Source: Photorhabdus caribbeanensis (GTDB taxonomy: Bacteria > Pseudomonadota > Gammaproteobacteria > Enterobacterales > Enterobacteriaceae). From it: a stretch of 56,537 bases of DNA. This document shows positions 24,365 to 33,338 of this stretch, piece after piece; the first letter of the stretch is position 1, and each line of letters begins with the position of its first letter. Below the pieces are notes generated by a model that saw only the letters and a program-made list of their open reading frames with translations, did no database searches and was not told the origin of the DNA. The stretch covers positions 1 through 56,537 of the forward strand of contig NZ_RCWB01000036.1 of NCBI RefSeq assembly GCF_018448885.1, read 5' to 3'. Both the position numbers and the translations under genes were made by a program.

Positions 24365-27241
24365 ATGAACAACTTTGACCCCAAAACTTATCAACATACC
24401 CCCACTATCACAGTTCACGATAACCGTGGGTTGGATGTCCGCGAAATCCGTTATCACCGTACTACCGCAGAAGAGAATAGTGATATCCGTATCACCCGTC
24501 ATCAATATGATTCTTTCGGGCACCGGCGCCAAAGCATTGATCCGCGCCTGTATGACGCTTGGCAGAAAGATAATACGGTGAAACCCAATTTTCTCTGGCA
24601 GTACGATTTAACGGGCAACGTCCTGCGTACAGAGAGTGTCGATGAGGGCAATACTGTCACTTTTCATGATATTGAAAACCGTCTTGTCCTGACCGTAACT
24701 GCAACAGGCGTCAAGCAGACCCGACAATATGAAAACAGCTCTCTGCCCGGTCGCCTGTTATCCGTAACCGAACAAGAGCTAAAGGAAAAGGTACCCCATA
24801 TCACCGAACGTCTCATCTGGGCTGGCAACACACCGGCAGAAAAAGATCAAAATCTGGCTGGTCAGTGTGTGCATCACTACGATACAGCAGGAATGATCCA
24901 ACTGAATCGCCTTTCCCTGACTGGTTCAGCTTTATCACAATCCCGTCAACTACTGGCTGATAGTCAAGAAGCGGACTGGTTCGGAGATGATAAAAAAATT
25001 TGGGATAAGAGATTAAGTAGTGACGTATACACCACCGAAAACAAGACGGATGCCACTGGCGCTATGCTGACGCAAACCGATGCCAAAGGAAACATCCAGC
25101 GTCTGGCTTATGATGTGGCTGGTCAGTTAAAAGGGAGTTGGCTGACGGTAAAAGGCCAAAATGAGCAAGTGATCATCAAATCCCTAACCTACTCAGCGGC
25201 AGGACAAAAACTACGCGAAGAGTACGGTAATAATGTCATCACCGAATACACTTACGAACCAGAAACCCAGCGACTGATTGGTATCACTATCCGTCGTTCA
25301 AACGACACCAAAGCCTTGCAAGACTTACGTTATGAATATGACCCAGTTGGCAACGTGATCAGTCTCCGAAACGATGCAGAAGCGACCCGCTTCTGGCGCA
25401 ATCAGAAAATAGTGCCGAAGAATACCTACACCTACGATTCCCTATATCAGCTTATCAGCGCAACAGGACGCGAAATGGCGAATATCGGCCAGCAGAATCA
25501 CCAGCTCCCCTCTCCAGCACTGCCTTCCGATAACAACACTTACACCAACTATACCCGTACTTATACCTATGACCGTGGCAGCAACCTGACCCAAATCCGA
25601 CACAGCTCGCCTGCGAGCCAAAACAATTACACCACAGATATAACCGTCTCGAACCGCAGCAACCGTGCGGTACTGAGTACCTTGACCACTGATCCAACCA
25701 AAGTGGATGCGTTGTTTCAGGCTGGTGGTCATCAGAAGACATTACTACCGGGACTAAACCTAAACTGGAATGCACGAGGTGAACTACAACAAGTGACGCC
25801 GGTAAAACGGGATAACCACGCCGACAGTGACAACGATGTAGAGTGGTATCGCTATGGCAACGACGGGATGAGGCTGTTAAAAGTCAGTGCACAGCAAACG
25901 CAGAATATCCTCCAGCAACAACGAGTCCTTTACCTGTCAGGATTGGAACTGCGTACGACACAAAATAGCACCACCACAACAGAAGAGTTACAGATAATTA
26001 CCGTGGGTGAAGCCGGTCACGCGCAAGTGCGGGTTCTGCACTGGGAGAGCGGCAAACCAGAAAACATCAACAATAATCAGATACGTTACAGTTACGATAA
26101 TCTGATTGGTTCCAGCCAACTTGAGCTAGATAGCGACGGGCAAACCATCAGTCAAGAGGAGTACTACCCATTTGGCGGTACAGCGCTATGGGCCGCAAGA
26201 AACCAGATAGAAGCCAGTTACAAAACGATCCGGTATTCCGGTAAAGAACGGGATGCCACCGGACTCTATTATTACGGCTATCGGTATTATCAGCCGTGGG
26301 CGGGCAGATGGCTAAGCGCGGACCCGGCAGGCACTATCGATGGATTAAATCTCTATTGTATGGTGATGAATAACCCAATTACGCTTACTGATAATATGGG
26401 GCTCTCAAGTTTAGACTGGCTTGATCTAGCCATTCCGCAAAACAGACCTGATATTTCGCCACTTTTATATAAACAAAATCCAAGAGTTGAGCAGAGATAT
26501 ACATATTTCACCAGAAGCACCGGTGAAATATTACAAGAAACAAAGAAAAATGAGGAAACGCTCAAACCTATGAAACCAAAAGATAGAGAAAAAAAATCCA
26601 GAGATATGAAGTATACAAATGCAAAATTAAAAGGATACGCCGCCCATGCCGGTATTATGGGTCATGGTACCAACAGAGAGCACGATACCTATAAAGATAA
26701 ATTTTTAAACCTGAGTGGTAGCTTAAGTGCAAAAAACACCTTCCCTGGGGTGCAGCTCATCAGCGAAAAAGCGAAACCCGGTTTCGAACAGTACCACCCT
26801 GATAAACTTCAAACATCCAAACGTTGGAGGCCAAATATCGATCTTGGCAGCTATCGTGTTACTGATATAGAAAAATTTATATCTGGTGTAAAAGCCGCAT
26901 ACAAATCATCGGACATTGAATTACATCCTCTGATTGAACAGCGGATCAGAGAACATATTAAGGAAAACAAGAACATTTTACCTAAAATGGCCGGTATTGC
27001 GGGCCTGCATGCTGAGGTACAAGCCTTAAATTATATGGTCACGGAACTTACTAAAAGGGGAGAAAATATATCGAGTCATTTGAGTCAGAGCTACATATTC
27101 ACACAACGACTGGTTGGGGCAACAAATCAAGACTTCCCTGCTTGTCATAATTGTTCTGGAATATTGTCCGGCATAGAAAATGTCATGACAGGAAGGGTAG
27201 AAAATTACAGAAGAATGACACGCAGAAACTCCGTGGCGTAA
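24365..27241 (+). CDS. tccC: TccC-type toxin with a deaminase-like C-terminal domain
   Basis: A 958-aa TcC component whose RHS part closely follows the other TccC in this window (YSGKERDATGLYYYGYRYYQ, then LYCMVMNNPITLTD). The variable domain starts after NMGL, with L680 as the likely self-cleavage point. The ~278-aa C-terminal domain carries HAEVQALN (H882, E884) and FPACHNC (C927, C930), the HxE and CxxC zinc motifs of the cytidine deaminase-like fold. It is closest in pattern to YwqJ-type toxin deaminases. It could therefore deaminate a nucleotide or nucleic acid in the insect cell; the substrate is unknown. The start has AGAGG about 6 bases upstream. It stands alone, with no tcA or tcB gene adjacent, and may use subunits from other loci. 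From its place beside ant it is probably the gene called tccC6 in strain TT01. Confidence 0.88.
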   Translation: MNNFDPKTYQHTPTITVHDNRGLDVREIRYHRTTAEENSDIRITRHQYDSFGHRRQSIDPRLYDAWQKDNTVKPNFLWQYDLTGNVLRTESVDEGNTVTFHDIENRLVLTVTATGVKQTRQYENSSLPGRLLSVTEQELKEKVPHITERLIWAGNTPAEKDQNLAGQCVHHYDTAGMIQLNRLSLTGSALSQSRQLLADSQEADWFGDDKKIWDKRLSSDVYTTENKTDATGAMLTQTDAKGNIQRLAYDVAGQLKGSWLTVKGQNEQVIIKSLTYSAAGQKLREEYGNNVITEYTYEPETQRLIGITIRRSNDTKALQDLRYEYDPVGNVISLRNDAEATRFWRNQKIVPKNTYTYDSLYQLISATGREMANIGQQNHQLPSPALPSDNNTYTNYTRTYTYDRGSNLTQIRHSSPASQNNYTTDITVSNRSNRAVLSTLTTDPTKVDALFQAGGHQKTLLPGLNLNWNARGELQQVTPVKRDNHADSDNDVEWYRYGNDGMRLLKVSAQQTQNILQQQRVLYLSGLELRTTQNSTTTTEELQIITVGEAGHAQVRVLHWESGKPENINNNQIRYSYDNLIGSSQLELDSDGQTISQEEYYPFGGTALWAARNQIEASYKTIRYSGKERDATGLYYYGYRYYQPWAGRWLSADPAGTIDGLNLYCMVMNNPITLTDNMGLSSLDWLDLAIPQNRPDISPLLYKQNPRVEQRYTYFTRSTGEILQETKKNEETLKPMKPKDREKKSRDMKYTNAKLKGYAAHAGIMGHGTNREHDTYKDKFLNLSGSLSAKNTFPGVQLISEKAKPGFEQYHPDKLQTSKRWRPNIDLGSYRVTDIEKFISGVKAAYKSSDIELHPLIEQRIREHIKENKNILPKMAGIAGLHAEVQALNYMVTELTKRGENISSHLSQSYIFTQRLVGATNQDFPACHNCSGILSGIENVMTGRVENYRRMTRRNSVA

Positions 27242-27259
27242 TAACTTGTACTAGAACTC

Positions 27260-27304
27260 AAACCTGATCTGACAACTGTCGAGAATGGATGTCAGATCAA
27301 GTTT
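27260..27304 (+). terminator. Hairpin after tccC
   Basis: AAACCTGATCTGACA (27260-27274) and TGTCAGATCAAGTTT (27290-27304) form a 15-bp stem with one mismatch and a 15-base loop, 18 bases after the stop codon. It is a likely transcription end, although only a short T-rich tail follows. Confidence 0.6.
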
Positions 27305-27342
27305 CGACTCATACATATTAGTTCTTTAGTTATTAATTCGTT

Positions 27343-27472
27343 ATATACCCGTCATCTTTCAAGTTGCTTCTTTGTTGGCTGCACTCACTCACCCCGGTAA
27401 CAGAGTTCTCTATGCTCCCGGGGATTCGCTCCCTTGCCGCCGCGATCCATCTTGAAATCCATAGGGTATATA
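27343..27472. repeat. ERIC-type intergenic repeat, copy 3
   Basis: A complete ~130-bp copy bounded by TATATACCCGTCAT and CCATAGGGTATATA. The remainder of the 27242-27889 spacer is A/T-rich and should contain the promoter of the next small gene. Confidence 0.85.
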
Positions 27473-27889
27473 TCAGATTCTGATGATTTTTTTCAGATAC
27501 TTATCTCCATTTTAATCAAACTTACCGAGAATAACGATTTGCATTAATTTAATATTCATGCAAAACATTCATGATGATATACTTTACATTCTGTATTTTT
27601 ACACTACTATAAAAATATATGATATATAATTACCGATTAATTCTGACAAATACAATTAATTTACAGACAATAAATTATCAAGAATAGTAATCAAATGCTG
27701 TGACAATCAGTTCAAAAAAGTCATGCAAACCAAAACAATATCAAATAAAAATATATTTATATTGGTTCTATTGCTACCGTAATTATTAATTAAACCATTG
27801 CATCTATAGCAATAAAAATAGAAATATCAGAGAAACTATTGTTATTTCTATAATAATCACCCATTTTATCCACTAATCAGGAGTCAGAG

Positions 27890-28234
27890 ATGAAAGAGAC
27901 TGAGGAAAAAGAAAAGGGTGAAATGCTTGAAATTAATAACCATTATTTTTTCGTTGTTAATCTTACCAATGAAAATTTAATCGGTGATGTGATTTGGAGC
28001 AGCTCAGGGAATACAAGTACTCTCAATGTTGATGGGTTACACCCAGCAACCGCTTCACTCATCCAGGAATTCTATCCAGAAAGTTGGAAAAATGACTATT
28101 GGCAATGGACGGCAAAAGGAAGGCAATATCAATTAAATTGTTATGATAATGATATCTATGTCGCTGTTGTCATTAGCGATTTTGGCATTAGTGTATTACC
28201 CACTGGCACCAGCCCGGATGCATGGAAATGGTAG
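27890..28234 (+). CDS. Small protein of unknown function
   Basis: A 114-aa protein with a good AGGAG motif 7 bases before the ATG. The N-terminus is highly charged (KETEEKEKGE). The rest alternates hydrophobic and polar residues and is rich in Trp (DYWQWTA, DAWKW) and Asn, suggesting a compact beta-sandwich. No signal peptide or membrane segment is visible. The pattern faintly recalls aegerolysin-type or nematode PUD-type folds, but I cannot support a family. It stands alone between tccC and antJ, with a strong palindrome about 95 bp after its stop. Confidence 0.6.
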   Translation: MKETEEKEKGEMLEINNHYFFVVNLTNENLIGDVIWSSSGNTSTLNVDGLHPATASLIQEFYPESWKNDYWQWTAKGRQYQLNCYDNDIYVAVVISDFGISVLPTGTSPDAWKW

Positions 28235-28328
28235 CTTTTCTTCTACTTCACTATTTATGTAAGAAAAATGCATCCTGTGGAAAATATCGCTAGCACCCTT
28301 ACATAAAAACAAGCTCGCAAGTCGACAA

Positions 28329-28361
28329 AACAAAGATCGTGATCCTATCACGATCTTTGTT
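28329..28361. terminator. Perfect 15-bp palindromic hairpin
   Basis: AACAAAGATCGTGAT (28329-28343) and ATCACGATCTTTGTT (28347-28361) are exact complements with a 3-base loop. It lies about 95 bp after the stop of the small gene and about 395 bp from the antJ 3' end. It is probably a terminator that can act in both directions. Confidence 0.65.
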
Positions 28362-28449
28362 CAATCGATTTAAAATCTTACCTTTAAAGAACTCTTGAAC
28401 TTTATTATCCACAATCTCAAGCTCGCCCTATGTTATTCGTTGCCCCAGA

Positions 28450-28650
28450 TTACCAAATTAAGTGATTTATCCTACCATTCACCATTGGCACTCTAGGGCG
28501 GCGTTTTCCTAATAAACGCTCTTGTCCACTCGATCCCTTAAGAGTTTTCATCCCTAATTTTGAGCAAACAAAACCGAATCTTAGCAAACTTAATAAAATC
28601 ACTAAACTTTTTAAGCCCTCAGCATAAATGATAGCAGAAAGTTCAGATAA
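28450..28650 (-). pseudogene. Possible decayed coding remnant
   Basis: A 66-codon stop-to-stop frame has protein-like composition and a basic tail (GKRRPRVPMVNGRINHLIW) resembling a transposase end. It has no start codon before residue 37 and no recognised family. It could be chance in a 521-bp gap, so confidence is low. Confidence 0.2.
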
Positions 28651-28755
28651 TCATCAGAATCTACTCTACATTTGCAACTATATACTTAGTAGAAAGAACA
28701 ATTAAACATGTATAAGATAAACACCCATATAAATTACTCATCCGTAATCATTTAT

Positions 28756-29457
28756 TTAGGATAAATGATTATCAGACAATCCCTCTTTCTCACTCCATTT
28801 TTTTAGTAATAATATTCTATCTTGTATATATCTTTCAGACAATACTTCCAGTTTCTCTATTTTTCCTACTTGTAATTTAAGAAAGTTATGACTGAATTCA
28901 CACCAGGAAACTAAGAAGAATTCATTATTGAAAAAGATCGACAGTGGACAAGTTGTCTTCACAGTATGTGTATTATTTAAATCAATAAAAGTTATCACTA
29001 TTTTTGATTTATGGTATATCGCTTTTCTGATATCAGACAACATCAAATTATTATCTGTAATTTTGCTGTAACCTTCTGTTTTTACAAACATTGGTGAAGA
29101 GTATAGTTGATCACGTTGTTCTGCCGGCAATACTGCGGCAATCTTAGATATAAAGCTATGGGCAGACTTGGCCAAAACAACATCATTCTGTTCAATAACC
29201 CATTTATTGCCCAAAACTAAGGCATCAATTTCATCCATCGTAAACATTAAAGGGGGCAACATGAAACCCGGCCGTAATATATAACCCAAGCCTGGCTCGC
29301 CTTCTATATTTGCCCCCTGACTATTTAGTAAAGCAATATCGCGATAAAGCGTACGCAAGCTTACATTTAAATCACTAGCGAGCAATTTACCACTGACAGG
29401 GTACCTTCTTTGTCTCAAGTATTGCAATAATACTATAAGTCTTTCGGTTCTTGACAT
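28756..29457 (-). CDS. antJ: AntJ, HTH-WYL transcriptional activator of the ant cluster
   Basis: A 233-aa regulator with an N-terminal DeoR/HTH_11-type helix-turn-helix (residues ~1-60: RTERLIVLLQYLRQRRYPVS, LNVSLRTLYRDIALL) and a WYL-like ligand-sensing C-terminal half (~130-220). The frame is open 28 codons further upstream, but ATG at 29457 has AGGAG 8 bases before it and begins the HTH in the family manner. The known ant pathway has a dedicated activator, AntJ, encoded next to antI. Its position downstream of antI and in the same direction fits. The spacer to antI is 1.26 kb, so it has its own promoter. Confidence 0.85.
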   Translation of the reverse strand: MSRTERLIVLLQYLRQRRYPVSGKLLASDLNVSLRTLYRDIALLNSQGANIEGEPGLGYILRPGFMLPPLMFTMDEIDALVLGNKWVIEQNDVVLAKSAHSFISKIAAVLPAEQRDQLYSSPMFVKTEGYSKITDNNLMLSDIRKAIYHKSKIVITFIDLNNTHTVKTTCPLSIFFNNEFFLVSWCEFSHNFLKLQVGKIEKLEVLSERYIQDRILLLKKWSEKEGLSDNHLS

Positions 29458-30721
29458 TTCCGAACTCCTCATTTCAATAAAAATCAAATAGGATAAGGCT
29501 TTACTGAATAAATAGTATTGAGTTACTAGCCAGCCACCCAATATAACTATTTATTCTTAATTTTCCATCATGGAACAATGTCGAGATTTCTCTATAAAAC
29601 CATCAACTCGAAATCCTATATTTAATATAGACCTCAATTGTCTGGATTGACGAAAATACTATTGCCGTCTTACATAATTACCAAACTCTGTCAAGAGTAA
29701 ACGTTCTATGCATTACGCCGAAACCAAGCTGAAGCAAGTATCGGGCATCAAACATAGAGCAAATATTTAGAAAATTAATATCCCGTTAATTAATACAAAA
29801 AATAAAATTTACACTCAATAAGATAACTTATCATAAGTAAACTTACTATGTATTAATAATATAAGAAAACACAAATATTAAAGTCAATTTTCACACTGCC
29901 GGTTAATTCCTCAGCAGAGAAAGTATGGTCTTATTTTATTCGGACATATCTCTTTGTAATGCCTGGGAAGATGTTTTGGTTTTATTACTCATAGTAAAAG
30001 AACGATGGAACTAAAAGGTATACCCCAAATAGATTTAACCTTAATTTCTGTTGAAAAAATAAAATTTTTTAAAGAAGATAATAATAACTAATTTATCTTC
30101 AATTTATTTTTGGCATCAGATTATTAATATCGAAAGATAATATTACATAAGTACACTATCATGCTCACTAAAGATAAAGGTGAAACCAATATTTATCCAT
30201 AACAATATCTCCGTTGATTAATAATCTTAAGATTTAGCTCTTGATAATTATTTTTTCCGCTAATGATAATAATCCTGGTAATCTGATGAATCTGTGTAAA
30301 TTTTATAATCCCATAAAAACAACTACTCTCAGCCTAATATTTATGACTTAACCCTATTTAACGCCCATCCCATTAAACTATTTCATTTACCATTCTTTAT
30401 AAAAAGAGCGAACCAAGACAATATCCAAACAAAAGCGCTAACCTCTAAGCGTATGTTAATAGAGGAGAAATACAACTCATTCTCACCTATACCCGTTATC
30501 TTTCAAGTTACCTCTTTGTTGGCTGCACTCACTCACCCCGGTAACATAGTTCTCTATGCGCCCGGGGATTCGCTCTCTTGCCATCGCGATGCATCTTGAA
30601 ATCCATTGGGTACACTATATATGCAGCGACTCCGGCACGTTATCTGTATTCACTATTAACTTACAAAATAATAGTTCACAATAATGAGATCTAATGGAAT
30701 AGGCGGTTAATATAAAATAAA
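29458..30721. other. 1.26-kb spacer between antI and antJ
   Basis: A/T-rich, with an ERIC copy at 30488-30613 and presumably the antJ promoter at the left end. A 28-codon plus-strand frame from ATG at 30005 lacks a good ribosome site and is not called as a gene. Nothing else is recognisable. Confidence 0.5.
30488..30613. repeat. ERIC-type intergenic repeat, copy 4
   Basis: A ~126-bp copy starting TATACCCGTTAT, with GTTGGCTGCACTCACTCACC and a right arm ending CCATTGGGTACAC. It is slightly diverged from copies 2 and 3. It lies ~110 bp past the end of antI. Confidence 0.85.
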
Positions 30722-31876
30722 TTAGCCTTTTTTATAGCCATTAAGCCAAAATTGTTCACTAACCCAATCTGAAACTTGTATCATATACTCGTTTATTTTA
30801 TTTAAACAAACATGAGCCTCTGATTCATAACACAATAACTTATGATTATCGCCCCATAACTGATCTAACTTTTTCACTTTATCGATCGGAAATATATCAT
30901 CTAATTCACCATGAACAGTAAAAACCTTGGTTTTACAAGGTAAAGAGACATCCAATTTAATTTCATCAAAAATAGACTGCATACAACTATTATCTTGCAT
31001 AAATGCAAACTGGAAATCTTCTTTAAGCCTTCTAGGCAACTTATCAAACTCGGCTATTTCAGGTCCACCGGATAAATTGACGATACAGCAAAATTTATCG
31101 CCAATTTTTTGCGCAACTCGTAACGCAAAATAACCACCAAAACTAATTCCTAAGAAACAGAGGAGATCACTATTAATTCTGGCATCATCCTCTAACAATT
31201 TAACTATAGATTCAACATATAACTCCATATCGATGGCTATTGGCGAGTTTCCAAGATTTATTCCCTGTCCTGGTCCATCAAATATAGCTACCGCCATATT
31301 CTTCATTAAGAAAAACTCGGCCAAAGATAATATTTCAACTTCAGTCATTGAATCCAATCCATTGGATAAAATAACACAAGGTAAAGAATGATTCTCTTCT
31401 TCTTTATACCCTTTAGGGAATATAAGGAAAAACGGCATATGAAATCTATCAACAACAATATATTGATGTTCAACTAATAAGTCACTATATTTTATACTAG
31501 ATAAAAAACATGAACGAATATACTCTCTGAGCTGTATCTTTCTGCTCCTATCACTAAAATACATAAATTCTGCCCAATGATAACAGGCAGCGGCACTCCT
31601 CAAAGCACGAACATGGCTGACCTCACTTTTAGCCGAGTTAGCGATACTAATATAGCTATCACCCACTTTTGACCAATTAATCATCCATTCATACCAAAAT
31701 TCTTCAGAGGATAAGTCTAAGTTCTCCAGCTGAAAATCACTCAATGCCGCAACAACATCTCCCCAATGAACTTGGGGAGCATATTGAGAATTTAAGAAAA
31801 ATAGTCTTGGCATAAAATAACCACAAGTAGCAAGAAGTTCTGGCGAAATTCTATTGGGTTTATTTTTATTATTCAT
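30722..31876 (-). CDS. antI: AntI, alpha/beta hydrolase that shortens the polyketide
   Basis: A 384-aa alpha/beta hydrolase that in the characterised ant pathway removes two carbons from the octaketide and helps closure of the last ring. The sequence shows the nucleophile elbow GISFGG with S245, the acid D326 (HGELDDIF) and H355 (SEAHVCL), the same numbering as the published triad. An N-terminal cap region of about 150 residues precedes the hydrolase core (VILSNGLDS, FDGPGQG). It is the last gene of the operon, 19 bp after antH. Confidence 0.95.
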   Translation of the reverse strand: MNNKNKPNRISPELLATCGYFMPRLFFLNSQYAPQVHWGDVVAALSDFQLENLDLSSEEFWYEWMINWSKVGDSYISIANSAKSEVSHVRALRSAAACYHWAEFMYFSDRSRKIQLREYIRSCFLSSIKYSDLLVEHQYIVVDRFHMPFFLIFPKGYKEEENHSLPCVILSNGLDSMTEVEILSLAEFFLMKNMAVAIFDGPGQGINLGNSPIAIDMELYVESIVKLLEDDARINSDLLCFLGISFGGYFALRVAQKIGDKFCCIVNLSGGPEIAEFDKLPRRLKEDFQFAFMQDNSCMQSIFDEIKLDVSLPCKTKVFTVHGELDDIFPIDKVKKLDQLWGDNHKLLCYESEAHVCLNKINEYMIQVSDWVSEQFWLNGYKKG

Positions 31877-31895
31877 CTTATTTTCCTTTAAGTTA

Positions 31896-33338
31896 CTAAA
31901 TACGAGCGTCTAACCACTCTTTGCAAGCAAAAACCATTTTCTTGCTATTTTCTGAAATAGCATTTTTTACTATCTCTCGTTGTTTTACTTTATCTTCCGT
32001 ACCAAATTTAACCGCACATAAATCATGATTTAATTCAACATCATGACTAGAAACAATGTACGAACCACATCCTTTACTCAATATTTGCCATGAGCCACTA
32101 TGAGACTTTAATACTAAAGGAGGCTCTGGTTGGAAATATTCAATCAATAAATTATCCGCATCACAGAATCGTATACTACGGAAAGTCTCATTTCCATTTG
32201 GTGTTGATACTTCCATATTAAATTCTTGATGTTTATTATCATTGTAAATGACTTTCACTGAATCACAATGCGGTAATATCTTACTCCAGTCATCGATATT
32301 TAAAAATATCTTATAAACATCATCAATCTGGTGAGGAATATAATATCCCGCAGTGAATATTAATAAATTTGATTTTTTATGACTTTCTACCTGGCTCTTT
32401 ATACTATCTATCTCCATTCGAGTATTATCATTGATAAATGAGAGAATAAAAGAATTAGCCTGGTCATGATTATCAACACCATCAACGATACCACTGACAT
32501 CATCTAATAAAACCCAGTTCCTTTGTACCGTTAGAATACAGCGTTGATCATTAATAGGAATGACTTGCCACCTGCCATTCATCGCTTTTAATAATGGCAT
32601 CGGTGTAGGCATAACATAATCAACCCGGTAAATAGCATCAAAATAATAGCGCTTCGTTTGCCAACTTACTGCTTTATTATTTTGTTTTGCTTTTATTTCA
32701 ACCAATTCTTCATTACCTGCTCTCTCTAAAACTTCTGCACCATCACAGAATGAAAAAATATCTGTCCAACAAGAGACATCTTTAACCAATGTATAGACCT
32801 GCTGTGCTGGCGCCTCACATATAACCGAATGAGTACGATGTCCTGCTAATGCTTTTTCCGATCCCTCCGCTGATTCGACGATATTTTTTATATTATTTAG
32901 CTCTTTAACTGAATTAGTATCAATAGCTTTACTGATAAATTGGTGTGCCTGCTCTATTGTTTCAACACCATCAATTAATCCAGTTATTTCAGACTCAAGA
33001 TCATACAAATGTTCTAATAGCAGCACACATTGTTGAGAATTAATTTTAATCACTCGCCATGACGTTTCCATCTCTTTAACTAATGTCATTGGGGGATTCA
33101 GTTTTGATTTTATACTGTATGTTTCTGGATAAAATTTACGATTTGATTCCCATTGCATTAATATACCGTTAACTAAGGCTTTAACTTCTATTTTTTCTCC
33201 CTCTTTATCCCTAAAGAGAGTTTTTACTTCCTGACAAGGTTCAAATATTCCTGGCCATTTATCAGAATTAATAATAATTTCATATACATCTTCTATCTGA
33301 GCATTACAAATAATTGAATGTGATTCTACATAATTCAT
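31896..33338 (-). CDS. antH: AntH, polyketide cyclase/aromatase with three tandem domains
   Basis: A 480-aa cyclase/aromatase acting on ACP-bound polyketide during ring formation. Three repeats of a START/Bet v1-like cyclase domain are visible: about residues 1-155, 165-320 and 325-480. Each opens with a beta-strand and VYEI/VYTL/VYKI helix, then W..I..PC/FC/HC, and has a SWRV/RWQV/SWQI strand. The first two also share DGVE/DGVD..QA linkers. Usual aromatase/cyclases of this group have one or two domains. The stop of antG overlaps its start by one base, indicating tight coupling. Confidence 0.92.
   Translation of the reverse strand: MNYVESHSIICNAQIEDVYEIIINSDKWPGIFEPCQEVKTLFRDKEGEKIEVKALVNGILMQWESNRKFYPETYSIKSKLNPPMTLVKEMETSWRVIKINSQQCVLLLEHLYDLESEITGLIDGVETIEQAHQFISKAIDTNSVKELNNIKNIVESAEGSEKALAGHRTHSVICEAPAQQVYTLVKDVSCWTDIFSFCDGAEVLERAGNEELVEIKAKQNNKAVSWQTKRYYFDAIYRVDYVMPTPMPLLKAMNGRWQVIPINDQRCILTVQRNWVLLDDVSGIVDGVDNHDQANSFILSFINDNTRMEIDSIKSQVESHKKSNLLIFTAGYYIPHQIDDVYKIFLNIDDWSKILPHCDSVKVIYNDNKHQEFNMEVSTPNGNETFRSIRFCDADNLLIEYFQPEPPLVLKSHSGSWQILSKGCGSYIVSSHDVELNHDLCAVKFGTEDKVKQREIVKNAISENSKKMVFACKEWLDARI

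Noticed and set aside
30005-30091. A 28-codon plus-strand frame between antI and antJ
   Set aside because: It starts with ATG but lacks a convincing ribosome site, has no recognised family and could be chance in A/T-rich DNA.
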